Shown here: piece after piece, positions 31,817 through 40,804 of the stretch
Numbering within the stretch: position 1 is the stretch's first letter
Layout of the letters: every line of letters starts with the position of its first letter
DNA from: Phycisphaerales bacterium
Lineage (GTDB): Bacteria > Planctomycetota > Phycisphaerae > Phycisphaerales > UBA1924
DNA: 64,000 bases
NCBI GenBank assembly: GCA_015487555.1
Contig: WFPK01000115.1
Coordinates: 1 to 64,000, forward strand
Direction of reading: 5' to 3'
Translations under genes and position numbers: made by a program
The notes under the pieces: generated by a model
Seen by the model: the letters and a program-made list of their open reading frames with translations, nothing else
Told to the model about the DNA's origin: nothing
Database searches by the model: none

Positions 31817-32659
31817 ATGACCACTACCCACACCCCCCACACCATCGTCATCAAGGTCGGAGGCGGCGAGGGCATCGACCCGACTGCCCTCACCGCCGAA
31901 ATCGCCGAGCTTACCAATGCCGGCAGCCGTGTTGTGCTTGTGCACGGTGGATCGCACGAAACCAATCAACTCGCCGACGCACTCGGGCATCCGACCCGGA
32001 CCATCATCAGCCCCAGCGGCAATCAATCCCGACGAACCGATCGGCAGACCCTCGACATCTTCAAGATGATCTACTGCGGCAAGGTCAACAAGACCATCGT
32101 CGAACACCTCCGAAGCGCAGGCGTCGATGCGATCGGACTCTCGGGGATCGACGCGGGCATCTGGATCGGCTCGCGCAAGTCGGCCATCCGCGCGGTCGAA
32201 GACGGGCGCACGATCATCATCCGCGATGACCTCTCGGGCAGGGTCGAATCGGTCGATGCTGATTTTCTCAATCTGCTCCTTGATGCCGGGCGTATGCCGG
32301 TGTTGACGCCGCCGGCGATCACGCCCGAGGGCATCGCGATCAATGTCGATGCCGATCGGGCCGCCTCGGCGACGGCACGGGCATTGCGGGCCGATGAACT
32401 CTTGCTGCTTTCCAATGTTGCGGGCTTGCTGCGCGATCATACTGATCCCGATTCATTGATTGAAACCGTCGAGCATTCCACGCTCGAAGATGCACAAGGT
32501 GCTGCCAAGGGGCGGATGAAGAACAAGGTGCTCGCTGCCCAAGAGGCCATCATCGGCGGCGTCCCCCGCGTCACCATCGGCTCGGCCGGTGGCATTCGCC
32601 CCATCGAACGGGCCCGCAACGGTGCAGGAACAACCTTTGTGCAGGGAGTCGCGCCATGA
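31817..32659 (+). CDS. lysZ: LysZ, LysW-aminoadipate kinase (ArgB family)
   Basis: This 280-residue kinase is of the acetylglutamate kinase fold. It contains IVIKVGGGEGID, VLVHGGSHETNQLADALG, GLSGIDAGIWIG, NVDADRAASATARALRADELLLLSNVAG and GRMKNKVLAAQEAIIGGV near the C-terminus. It phosphorylates the side-chain carboxylate of LysW-bound substrate. The ATG at 31817 is chosen over an upstream frame because it lies ten bases past the lysY stop. It overlaps lysK by four bases. Confidence 0.92.
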   Translation: MTTTHTPHTIVIKVGGGEGIDPTALTAEIAELTNAGSRVVLVHGGSHETNQLADALGHPTRTIISPSGNQSRRTDRQTLDIFKMIYCGKVNKTIVEHLRSAGVDAIGLSGIDAGIWIGSRKSAIRAVEDGRTIIIRDDLSGRVESVDADFLNLLLDAGRMPVLTPPAITPEGIAINVDADRAASATARALRADELLLLSNVAGLLRDHTDPDSLIETVEHSTLEDAQGAAKGRMKNKVLAAQEAIIGGVPRVTIGSAGGIRPIERARNGAGTTFVQGVAP

Positions 32660-33744
32660 ACCAAGAAGTCCAGTTTTTGTTCGATCTGGTCAGCGCCCAG
32701 AGTTTCTCAGGCAGCGAACAACCCGCAGCTGCGGTCTTTGTGCGCCATGCAGATTCATTTGGATTCGACACTGAGATTGACCAGGTCGGCAACGCCATCG
32801 CCCATCGCGGCGCATCGGCGGATGATGCCGATATTCATATCGTCCTGCTCGGACACATCGACACCGTCCCCGGCGACATCCCCGTCCGCATCGACGCCGG
32901 CATCCTGCACGGTCGAGGCGCGGTCGATGCCAAAGGCCCGCTCGCCGCGATGCTCATCGCCGCGTCGCGCGCAGAGTTGCCCAGTGGCGTTCGATTGACG
33001 ATTGCCGGGGCAGTGGGGGAGGAAGCTGCGGGCTCGATCGGTGCTCGCCATCTCGTTGAGCAATGGCGACCCGACGCCTGCATCATCGCCGAACCCAGCA
33101 GCGCCCAAGGCGTGACCCTGGGATACAAAGGACGACTCCTCGCCAGAGCGGTCGCCTCATGCCCGAACACCCATTCCGCAGGCAAAGACCCGTCGGCCAG
33201 CGACGAGCTCATCGCATGGTGGGGCGCGGTGCAGCGGCATGTCGATGCGTTCAACGCTCGTCCAACCCGCGGGTTCGATCAAATCCAGGCGAGCATCGAG
33301 CGGATGAGCTCGTCATGCGACGGGCTCACGCAGCGGGCGATCCTTGAAACCGGGTTTCGGCTCCCGCCGACGATGGGCCCTGATGAGCTTATTGCGCTGC
33401 TTGAATCGTTGCCCGCCGAGCGCATCACGATCGAGTTCTCCGGGGCCGAGCATGCCCACGCGACCACGCGCAACGACCCTGTTGTTCGCGCACTTTCCTC
33501 CGCCATCCGATCGCTCGGGTTCACGCCTCGCCCCAAGCTCAAGACCGGCACCGCCGATCTCAATGTCGTCGCGCCGATCTGGCAATGCCCCATCGCCGCC
33601 TATGGCCCCGGCGACAGCAGCCTCGATCACACCCCCAACGAGCACCTGCATCTCGAAGAGTATCAAAGCTCAATCCAGGTGCTCACGCGGGCGATCGCGT
33701 CGCTTGCGACCGAGCTTATCGGGGTAGAGGCTGCAAGCTGCTGA
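32656..33744 (+). CDS. lysK: LysK, LysW-lysine/ornithine hydrolase
   Basis: This 362-residue metallopeptidase of the M20 family releases the product from LysW. Metal-binding landmarks are LLGHIDTVPGD, GRGAVDAKGPLAAML and AVGEEAAGSIGARH, with a further IIAEPSS and a final DLNVVAPIWQCPIAAYGPGDSSLDHTPNEHL. The set lacks LysJ, the aminotransferase that forms the last LysW-bound step, so this must be encoded elsewhere. The gene ends two bases before the stop of the convergent antiporter gene. Confidence 0.9.
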   Translation: MNQEVQFLFDLVSAQSFSGSEQPAAAVFVRHADSFGFDTEIDQVGNAIAHRGASADDADIHIVLLGHIDTVPGDIPVRIDAGILHGRGAVDAKGPLAAMLIAASRAELPSGVRLTIAGAVGEEAAGSIGARHLVEQWRPDACIIAEPSSAQGVTLGYKGRLLARAVASCPNTHSAGKDPSASDELIAWWGAVQRHVDAFNARPTRGFDQIQASIERMSSSCDGLTQRAILETGFRLPPTMGPDELIALLESLPAERITIEFSGAEHAHATTRNDPVVRALSSAIRSLGFTPRPKLKTGTADLNVVAPIWQCPIAAYGPGDSSLDHTPNEHLHLEEYQSSIQVLTRAIASLATELIGVEAASC

Positions 33745-33746
33745 AC

Positions 33747-35423
33747 TCACTCGGCAGCAGCGATGTGTTCATCCGATCGTATCTTTTTTCGCAATCGAGC
33801 AGCCAGGCGGATGCCGACGAGTTGTTCCTCGTCGATGACTTCATGGGCTCCGCCAGCGCGTATGTCCTCGAAATATCGGTGATACCGAGCGCGGGCGATG
33901 ATGTGGACATCGGGTGCCAGCGAGCGCACCAGCTCGACGATCGCGCAGGCAGCTGCCGGGTCGGGGACGGTGACGATGATTGCCGCTGCCGAGGTGACAC
34001 CGGCGTGTTCGAGCACATCGGCCTGCGTCGCATCACCGATCGTTCCCTTCAATCCAAGCTGACGCGAGAGCCCCGGCGTGCTCGGGTTGAGATCAATCAC
34101 CGAAACACGCTCGGCGATCTGGCTCAGCGATTGCCCGACCACCTGACCCGCAGGCCCAAACCCGATGATGATGATGTGGTTCTCAATCGGAGAAACCTGG
34201 TCATCGGCACGCGTCAGCCCAGGGTCAATCAGCTTGAGTTTGCCCAGGAACTCGACGATGAAGACCGAGAGCCGAGGCGCCAATGCGACCAAGTAAGGCG
34301 TGAGGAAGAGCGTGGTGATCGTCGCCGAGATGATGAGCGTGAAGAGCTCTTCGCTAATCACCGTCCCTCGTCCGACCGCTGCGAGCACAAACGAGAACTC
34401 CCCGACCTGTCCCAGGCAGATCCCGGCTGCGAGCGCATTGGTGTGGGTAAGCCGGAAGGTGCGAAGAATCACCCAGATAATCAGCGCCTTGCCCACGACA
34501 ATCGCAGCGACCAGGGTGAGCACCGCGGGGAGGTGATTGGCGAACCACGCCGGGTCGCCGAGCATACCGATCGAGCTGAAGAACAAGGTGACCAACAGCG
34601 TGCGGATCGACCCGATATCGGCACGAATCTGCGTGGCAAACGGCGATTCCGCCAAGATCATGCCCGCGATAAACGCGCCCAGCGCCGGCGAAAGCCCCAG
34701 CTGGTGCGATCCCCATGCCGATCCGAGCCCCGTCACAATCGCAAGCAGAATCGGCAAGTCCCGATTGCGGTGAAGCGACTCGAACTCAAGCACACGCGGG
34801 ACCACCCATTTGAGGGCGATGTACAGAATCGCGATCAGAATAACCGCCCAAAAGAGTGATTTGAAAATATCAACGCCGACTTGTTCGATCGACCCCTGCT
34901 CGCCCAGCACCGTTACCAAAAGCACCAAAGGCACCACCGCGATGTCCTGCATCAACAAGATGCCCAAGGCGTGGCGCCCGTGGTTGCTTTCGATCTCCGC
35001 CCGCGAGACCAAAAGCCGAAGCACGCAGGCGGTGCTGCTCAGCGCGACCAACGCGCCGATCGCGATCGCCGAGTGCAACGACATCCCAAAGAGCATGGCG
35101 ACCCCTGCGCCGATCCCCAGCGTGACGAGGACTTGGGCGCTTCCGCCTCCGAGTGCTGCCGGACCGAGTTTGCGCAGCCTCGACCATGAAAACTCGAGCC
35201 CGATCGTAAAGAGCAGCAGCGCCACGCCGAGCTCGGCGATGTCGCTCACTTGCGAGGTATTGGAGACAAACGAGAGGGCGTTGGGGCCCAGCAGCGTCCC
35301 CGCAGCAAGGTACCCGAGAATCGGGCTTTGGCGAAGGCGTTCACAGAGGGCCCCGAGCACCAAGGCTGCGAGGAGGAGAATCAGGATATCTAAGAGCACA
35401 TTCCACAAGTCCAACTTGAACAC
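33747..35423 (-). CDS. Kef-type monovalent cation:proton antiporter with TrkA-N domain
   Basis: This 558-residue membrane protein has about twelve helices of the CPA2 type (LGYLAAGTLLGP, FTIGLEFSWSRLRKLG, LGILLMQDIAVVPLV, LSPALGAFIAGMILAES). A cytosolic Rossmann domain follows at about 408-530 (HIIIIGFGPAGQVVGQSL, VIDLNPSTPGLSRQ, GDATQADVLEHAG). This combination is the KefB/KefC or YbaL layout, where NAD(H) or a thiol adduct gates potassium or sodium efflux against protons. The ion is not clear. The following region of about 330 bases is non-coding. It is monocistronic and convergent to lysK. Confidence 0.88.
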   Translation of the reverse strand: MFKLDLWNVLLDILILLLAALVLGALCERLRQSPILGYLAAGTLLGPNALSFVSNTSQVSDIAELGVALLLFTIGLEFSWSRLRKLGPAALGGGSAQVLVTLGIGAGVAMLFGMSLHSAIAIGALVALSSTACVLRLLVSRAEIESNHGRHALGILLMQDIAVVPLVLLVTVLGEQGSIEQVGVDIFKSLFWAVILIAILYIALKWVVPRVLEFESLHRNRDLPILLAIVTGLGSAWGSHQLGLSPALGAFIAGMILAESPFATQIRADIGSIRTLLVTLFFSSIGMLGDPAWFANHLPAVLTLVAAIVVGKALIIWVILRTFRLTHTNALAAGICLGQVGEFSFVLAAVGRGTVISEELFTLIISATITTLFLTPYLVALAPRLSVFIVEFLGKLKLIDPGLTRADDQVSPIENHIIIIGFGPAGQVVGQSLSQIAERVSVIDLNPSTPGLSRQLGLKGTIGDATQADVLEHAGVTSAAAIIVTVPDPAAACAIVELVRSLAPDVHIIARARYHRYFEDIRAGGAHEVIDEEQLVGIRLAARLRKKIRSDEHIAAAE

Positions 35424-35756
35424 CTCGATTCATTTTCTGTTACGCTGCTGATGTTAGCTCCTGCGAAGCAGGGATTGGATGCCGATTCTTTCTCCGGCTC
35501 AATGAGTTGTCCGCTTGGAGGGGCGTGATGTCTGGTAAGGGTAGTGCCCGGAAGACTTTGAAGCACCGTTCGGAATTCTCGGCGTTATCCCCCGTTTCCT
35601 CGGAGGTCGAAAAAACATTCTGATTCAACAAGAATTTGCGAATAATCCGATATATTTATCCCTAAACAGTAGAAATTCTCGTCGGACTAGAAGTATAATG
35701 GCGATAAAGGTATCCGGAATAGGTCTTCCGGGCTCAATTTTGGAGGTTTATCCACG
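35424..35756. other. Divergent promoter region before the cytochrome/HAO operon
   Basis: This 333-base A/T-rich stretch separates the antiporter gene from the second respiratory cluster. No protein is supported. A TATAAT at 35694-35699 lies 58 bases before the cytochrome ATG, but no -35 box stands at the right distance, which would fit an activator-dependent promoter. No FNR-type palindrome was seen by eye. GGAGG at about 35741-35745 is the ribosome-binding site of the first cytochrome gene. Confidence 0.45.
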
Positions 35757-36461
35757 ATGGCCAAATCAGATGCATCAGCAAGCAGGTCGCCGGTTGCGGG
35801 ATACTTTGTGGGGGTCGGCTTTTTGATTCTCGCGAGCGTCTTCCTGTTGGGAAAGTCATCGGTTGAGATTCCGTTGACCGAGCAACCCCCAGTTCGTGCC
35901 GAGCAGATCATGCCTGGTGCCTTTCGTGTTGCGCTGGCCGACCCTCCGATGGTGAATATCGGGACTTACGACCAGCGCTGCAACGATTGCCATGGGCTCT
36001 TTGAAAATACACGCCCCGAGTATCGTGAGCTGACCCAGCACACCAACATCATCCTCGATCATGGGATCAACGATGGGTGCCTCAACTGCCACGATAAGGG
36101 GGATCGCGAAAAACTTACACTCCGTGGCGGGGGGACGGTCGGGTTCGATCAGGTCGCCCAGCTTTGCGCCCAGTGCCACGGGCCGATCTACCGGGATTGG
36201 CAAAAAGGATCGCACGGCAAGACGATCGGGTATTGGGACACCGATCTGGGCGAGGCGACCAAGCTGACCTGCTCGCAATGCCATGATCCGCACAGCCCGT
36301 CCTTCAAACCAATGCCACCCTTGCCCGGGCCTCATACATTGCGGATGGGTAAGCATTATGCAGATCATGGCGATCTGGTGGACGACAAGAACCCGCTTCA
36401 GCGTTGGCGTCTCGATGAGCACGCCGAATCAGACAGTGCCGAGCAGGGGGGGGACCACTGA
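35757..36461 (+). CDS. Tetrahaem c-type cytochrome of the HAO/NrfCD cluster
   Basis: This 234-residue protein has one N-terminal hydrophobic helix (about 14-32) that acts as signal or anchor. Four haem motifs follow: CNDCH, CLNCH, CAQCH and CSQCH. The MPPLPGPHTLRMG stretch near the end is Pro-rich. It does not look like NrfH or NapC, which have a quinol-site segment and closely packed haems. It opens an operon with an Fe-S protein, an NrfD-type subunit and the octahaem enzyme and ends one base into the next gene, so it probably carries electrons from the membrane pair to the octahaem cytochrome. Confidence 0.88.
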   Translation: MAKSDASASRSPVAGYFVGVGFLILASVFLLGKSSVEIPLTEQPPVRAEQIMPGAFRVALADPPMVNIGTYDQRCNDCHGLFENTRPEYRELTQHTNIILDHGINDGCLNCHDKGDREKLTLRGGGTVGFDQVAQLCAQCHGPIYRDWQKGSHGKTIGYWDTDLGEATKLTCSQCHDPHSPSFKPMPPLPGPHTLRMGKHYADHGDLVDDKNPLQRWRLDEHAESDSAEQGGDH

Positions 36462-37495
36462 TGCAGCTACCCATCATGACGAACACAACGAACGAGGATG
36501 GATGCCCAACACGCCAGTACGCCTCTCGCCCTGGGATGACCCGCCGGAGCTTTCTTCGCCGAGGCACCGCAGCGACTGGAGCGGTGGCTGCGATTGCCGC
36601 TTCGCTGAGCCCGCTGCGTGAGCTGGCCGATACCGATGAGTTCACCGTCGCCAACTTCATCCAGAAGCACTACAAGGAGATGGATGGGCAGGATATGGCC
36701 AAGGCCCTTGAGCGTATCTCGGCTCAGGTGGAGAAGCGATACGATATTCGTCCCAACATCCGCGATATCAAGCCGATGGATGGCGTGGAGTTCGTCTACG
36801 CGCTCAACCTCACGCGGTGCATCGGGTGTCGAAAATGTGTCCACGCATGTGTCGCAGAGAACAATCAGTCTCGAAGCCCCGAGATCCAATACATCCGTGT
36901 GCTTGAGATGCCCCGAGGCACCAACGATATCGAGCAAGGTAACCACCACTACCAACGCGCCACGGTGCCCTCGGAAGATCACTACTACATGCCGATTCAG
37001 TGCCATCAGTGTGCAAGTCCGCCTTGTGTCAAGGTCTGCCCGGTCGAGGCGACCTGGCAAGAGCCCGATGGGATCACGGTTATTGACTACGACTGGTGCA
37101 TCGGGTGTCGGTATTGCGAAGCGGCGTGTCCATACTGGGCCAGAAGATTCAACTTCTCCAAGCCTTCGATCCCGAACGACAAAATCAACCCGAACATGAG
37201 CTACCTCTCGAACCGTCCGCGTTCCAAAGGCGTGATGGAGAAGTGCACCTTCTGCCTCCATCGCACCCGCGAGGGCAAAATGCCTGCATGTCTTGAGGTC
37301 TGTCCGACGGGGGCTCGCAAGTTCGGCAATATCCTCGATCCAGATTCGGATGTACGCAAGATTCTCGAATCCAAGCGGGTCTTCGTGCTCAAGCAGGACT
37401 TGGGTACGCTGCCAAGGTTCTTCTACTACTTCGATGAACGCGATCCGATCAATGAAAAGGTTCCCACAGGTACTCCAAGCGGGGGTGACGCATGA
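36461..37495 (+). CDS. NrfC/DsrO-like Tat-exported ferredoxin subunit
   Basis: This 344-residue protein has a twin-arginine signal (RRSFLRRG, residues 28-35) and four [4Fe-4S] motifs: CIGCRKCVHAC, CHQCASPPCVKVCP, CIGCRYCEAACP and CTFCLHRTREGKMPACLEVCP. This is the electron-transfer subunit pattern of NrfC, DsrO and DmsB relatives. It lies between the tetrahaem cytochrome and the NrfD-type subunit with which such proteins form a quinone-active module. The start at 36461 overlaps the previous stop by one base. Confidence 0.93.
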   Translation: MQLPIMTNTTNEDGCPTRQYASRPGMTRRSFLRRGTAATGAVAAIAASLSPLRELADTDEFTVANFIQKHYKEMDGQDMAKALERISAQVEKRYDIRPNIRDIKPMDGVEFVYALNLTRCIGCRKCVHACVAENNQSRSPEIQYIRVLEMPRGTNDIEQGNHHYQRATVPSEDHYYMPIQCHQCASPPCVKVCPVEATWQEPDGITVIDYDWCIGCRYCEAACPYWARRFNFSKPSIPNDKINPNMSYLSNRPRSKGVMEKCTFCLHRTREGKMPACLEVCPTGARKFGNILDPDSDVRKILESKRVFVLKQDLGTLPRFFYYFDERDPINEKVPTGTPSGGDA

Positions 37496-38808
37496 GCGGC
37501 GATACGAAAACTCTCTTCCGTGAATATCCTCGGTTCCTCTGGAGGTGCTTCCAGCTCAGTTTCGTCGGGGACTGGAAATACTACACATGGATGTTCTTCC
37601 TCTCGGTGGTGGCGCTCTTCGGGCTCAATGCCTACGCCAAGCAGTTTGTGCAGGGGCTCATCACCACCGGGATGACCGATCAGGTCTCGTGGGCGCTCTA
37701 CATCGCCAACTTTACCTATCTCGTCGGGGTGGCTGCGGCTGCGGTGATGCTGGTGATCCCGGTGTATATCTATAAAAACAAGGATTTGCACAATCTTGTG
37801 ATCTTTGGCGAGTTGCTCGCGGTGGTCGCGATCATCATGTGCCTGCTCTTTATCACTGCAGACCTGGGGCGTCCAGATCGGTTCCATCACTTGTTTCTCC
37901 GGTTTAACTTCCCGATGTCGATTCTGACCTGGGATGTGATTGCCCTCAATGGGTATCTGCTGCTCAATCTGCATATCTGCGGGTACCTGATCTACTGCGC
38001 CTACAACAACCGCAGGCCAACTCGGAAGTTCTATATTCCATTCGTGTTCGTCGCCATCGTCTGGGCGATCAGTATCCATACGGTGACAGCGTTTCTTTAC
38101 TCCGGTCTCGGTGGGCGTCCCTTCTGGAATAGTGCGGTGATCGCCCCTCGGTTCCTCGCCTCGGCCTTTGCTGCTGGTCCTGCGTTGATTATCTTGACGC
38201 TTCAGGTTATCAAGGCAAGTACGGGATATCCGGTTTCGGAGAAGGCGATCTCGACGCTCAAGGGGATTGTCACGGTGGCGCTGGGCATCAATATGTTCCT
38301 TTTGATTTCAGAGGTCTTTACCGAGTTCTATACGGGAACGACACACGCCGCTTCGGCCCGTTATCTCTTCTTCGGGCTTCACGGATACTCGGCCTTGGTG
38401 CCCTGGATCTGGACCGCGATCGGGCTCAACAGTTTCGCGCTCATCGTCTTGCTCACGCCTGCGGGCAAAAAACGCTGGGTGCTCAATGCTGCCTGCGTGG
38501 CGATGATTGTTGGGATCTGGATCGAGAAGGGCATGGGGTTGATTGTGCCTGCCTTTATCCCCTCGCCGCTCGGTGAGATCGTCGAGTATGTCCCGACGCT
38601 CAATGAGATTCTCGTCTGCACGGGGATCTGGGCGTTCGGGCTTTTGATCTACACGATTCTCGTTCGGGTGACGATCCCAGTGTTGTACGGCGAGTTGACA
38701 GTGGACACGGTGTATCACACTGATCCGGAAAAGAAGTTGAAGCAGAGGCAGGCGACAAAAGAGGCAACGAAGGAAGCAATGAAAGAATCGGCGAGCGTAT
38801 CGCTGTAG
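37492..38808 (+). CDS. NrfD/DsrP-like quinone-interacting membrane subunit
   Basis: This 438-residue integral membrane protein has about ten helices and the NrfD/PsrC landmarks LYIANFTYLVGVAAAAVML, ITADLGRPDRFHHLFLRFNFPMSILTWDV and HTVTAFLYSGLGGRPFWNSA. The family oxidises or reduces quinone at the membrane and passes electrons to the Fe-S partner encoded just before (four-base overlap). A Lys/Ala/Glu-rich tail of about 20 residues follows the last helix. The octahaem cytochrome gene starts 14 bases later. Confidence 0.93.
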   Translation: MSGDTKTLFREYPRFLWRCFQLSFVGDWKYYTWMFFLSVVALFGLNAYAKQFVQGLITTGMTDQVSWALYIANFTYLVGVAAAAVMLVIPVYIYKNKDLHNLVIFGELLAVVAIIMCLLFITADLGRPDRFHHLFLRFNFPMSILTWDVIALNGYLLLNLHICGYLIYCAYNNRRPTRKFYIPFVFVAIVWAISIHTVTAFLYSGLGGRPFWNSAVIAPRFLASAFAAGPALIILTLQVIKASTGYPVSEKAISTLKGIVTVALGINMFLLISEVFTEFYTGTTHAASARYLFFGLHGYSALVPWIWTAIGLNSFALIVLLTPAGKKRWVLNAACVAMIVGIWIEKGMGLIVPAFIPSPLGEIVEYVPTLNEILVCTGIWAFGLLIYTILVRVTIPVLYGELTVDTVYHTDPEKKLKQRQATKEATKEAMKESASVSL

Positions 38809-38822
38809 TAAAGGAGACGGTC

Positions 38823-40265
38823 ATGAGACGAAAACAGCTGTTGTTGGTCGCGGGAGTTTGTACCTTAGCCTCATCGGCGATGGGACAAATCTTCGCTCCG
38901 GCAGAGATGTCACGCCAGTCCAGTGAATGTCTGGAGTGCCATCAGAAGTTGAACCCGAGTCTGTATCAGCAGTGGGGTTCGAGCAAACATTATCGTGGGA
39001 ATGTCGGGTGCTACGAATGTCACCAGGCGGACCGAGATGATGCGGATGCCTTCAAGCATGAAGGGTTCACGATCTCCATTCTTGTCACACCCAAGGATTG
39101 TGCCCGGTGCCATTCCAAGGAAGTTGAAGAGTTTGCAGGGTCGCATCACTCCAAAGCCGGTCGGATTCTTGGATCGCTTGACAATGTCCTCGCCGAGGTT
39201 GTCGAAGGCAACAGCGGATTGGTGACGCAGGGATTCCCCGAAGGTGTCTCGGCAGCAGCCGTCAACGGGTGCTGGCAATGTCATGGCTCGGAGGTCAAAG
39301 TGCTCCCCGGCGGCAAGCTCGATCCGGCAACCTACCCCAACTCGGGGATCGGGCGTCTGAACCCAGATGGTTCGGAAGGTTCGTGCAATGCGTGTCACAC
39401 ACGCCACGACTTCTCGGTCGCCCAGGCCCGTCACCCGGACACCTGCGGCAAGTGCCACCTTGGTCCTGACCACCCGCAAAAGGAAATCTACGAAGAATCC
39501 AAGCACGGTATCAACTTCTTCTCGAAGGTTGATGAGATGAATATGGATAACGAAAAATGGATTGTTGGTGAAGATTATTGGGCAGCGCCAACCTGTGCGA
39601 CATGCCATATGTCAGAAACCAAGAATCAGCCCGTCACCCATGACATCGGGATGCGGATCAGCTGGAACAACCGTCCAGCCGTTTCGATCCGTCCTGAAGT
39701 TTCCGACGCCAAGATGGGGCTTCCCGGCGCCAATGTGCCTTGGCAGGTCCGGCGTGACAACATGAAGGATGTCTGCCTGAGCTGTCACCAGACGCAGTGG
39801 GTGGATAACTTCTATGTACAGTACGATGCGCTCATCGAGCTCTACAACGAGAAGTTTGCCAAACCCGGGATCGAGTTGATGAAGTACGCCAAGCCGCTCA
39901 AGAGCTCGGTACCTTTTGCCAACAAGATCGACTTCACATGGTTTGAGCTCTGGCATCACGAAGGTCGCCGTGCCCGCCACGGGGCAGCGATGATGGCGCC
40001 CGATTACACCCATTGGCACGGGACTTACGAAATCGCTCGCAACTTCTACTCGAAGCTCATCCCTGAGCTGAGAGAGCTCGTTGAAGATGGTCTGCGTTCG
40101 GGTGATAAGGATCTTGTCGATGCAGCCAAGGCGCTCGATGCCAAGATCGAAGAGGTGCTCAATACCGACGATCACAAGTGGTACTTGGGCAAGATGGACC
40201 CGGCCGAGGCGGCCAAACGCAAGAAGGCCGCTCAGGATTTCAAGAATCGTTACAACGAGGATTGA
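38823..40265 (+). CDS. HAO-family octahaem cytochrome c
   Basis: This 480-residue exported enzyme has a signal peptide (ending near MGQ, residue 21) and eight CxxCH motifs: CLECH, CYECH, CARCH, CWQCH, CNACH, CGKCH, CATCH and CLSCH. The C-terminal WHHEGRRARHGAAMMAPDYTHWHG segment is the HAO-family core. Hydroxylamine oxidoreductases carry a cross-linking Tyr near this place; relatives without it act as reductases of nitrite or hydroxylamine. Which form this is cannot be settled by eye. Being coupled to an NrfCD-type module rather than ammonia-oxidation genes, and with NapA nearby, nitrite reduction is the better guess. Confidence 0.9.
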   Translation: MRRKQLLLVAGVCTLASSAMGQIFAPAEMSRQSSECLECHQKLNPSLYQQWGSSKHYRGNVGCYECHQADRDDADAFKHEGFTISILVTPKDCARCHSKEVEEFAGSHHSKAGRILGSLDNVLAEVVEGNSGLVTQGFPEGVSAAAVNGCWQCHGSEVKVLPGGKLDPATYPNSGIGRLNPDGSEGSCNACHTRHDFSVAQARHPDTCGKCHLGPDHPQKEIYEESKHGINFFSKVDEMNMDNEKWIVGEDYWAAPTCATCHMSETKNQPVTHDIGMRISWNNRPAVSIRPEVSDAKMGLPGANVPWQVRRDNMKDVCLSCHQTQWVDNFYVQYDALIELYNEKFAKPGIELMKYAKPLKSSVPFANKIDFTWFELWHHEGRRARHGAAMMAPDYTHWHGTYEIARNFYSKLIPELRELVEDGLRSGDKDLVDAAKALDAKIEEVLNTDDHKWYLGKMDPAEAAKRKKAAQDFKNRYNED

Positions 40266-40330
40266 TCGAATATGACCGACCGAGGAATCGGTCTCCACTC
40301 AACGGATGAATACCTCAAAGGACCCTGTCA

Positions 40331-40804
40331 ATGGCTCGTCATCTGACCGAACAAGATGCACAGATCGCGCTCAAGGATCACCTTGGCGACAAAGCGATGA
40401 ACGCCCGGCTTGCGCATGGGATGTACATCGACGCCGAGACGATTCTCAAGATGCTCGATGATGCGACCTTCGTTCGGTATCCGGTGAGCATTCGCTTCGA
40501 CGCTGAGCATTTAGAGCCCGGCGAGTTCGCGATGCCCATCGCCCTTGGCGATCATCCATCGGCGGGGTTCTGCTTATTCATTCATCCCTATTTCGAGCAT
40601 CAGCCAGAAGCCTGGCCGTTGCTCATTGCGTACCACATCCCCTCGATCAACTATGGGGAGATTGTCTCGCATGCGGACGCCGAGCATTTCGGGGCCACCC
40701 TTGTTGGGCTCGATGTGGATACCTATTACCAAGCGCTGTGTGAGCTTGCAGACTCGATCCCCGGTGCATCTGGGGACTCAGGTTGTGGCGGAGGATGTTC
40801 ATGA
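40331..40804 (+). CDS. Unknown protein ending in CGGGC, within the cytochrome operon
   Basis: This soluble acidic protein of 157 residues has no signal peptide and no family was recognised. Segments such as VRYPVSIRFDAEHLEPGEFAMPIA, FIHPYFEHQPEAWPLLIAYHIPSINYG and HADAEHFGATLVGL are rich in His, Tyr and Phe, and the chain ends in GDSGCGGGCS, two Cys three residues apart. It lies between the octahaem cytochrome and ResB and overlaps the latter by four bases. A metal- or haem-handling role fits the setting and the His and C-terminal Cys, but nothing shows it directly. Confidence 0.75.
   Translation: MARHLTEQDAQIALKDHLGDKAMNARLAHGMYIDAETILKMLDDATFVRYPVSIRFDAEHLEPGEFAMPIALGDHPSAGFCLFIHPYFEHQPEAWPLLIAYHIPSINYGEIVSHADAEHFGATLVGLDVDTYYQALCELADSIPGASGDSGCGGGCS

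Noticed and set aside
33585-34859. Open frame of 424 codons opposite the antiporter gene
   Set aside because: Composition is extremely Arg/Asp/Gln-rich, typical of an antisense reading of a membrane protein gene; no start signal.
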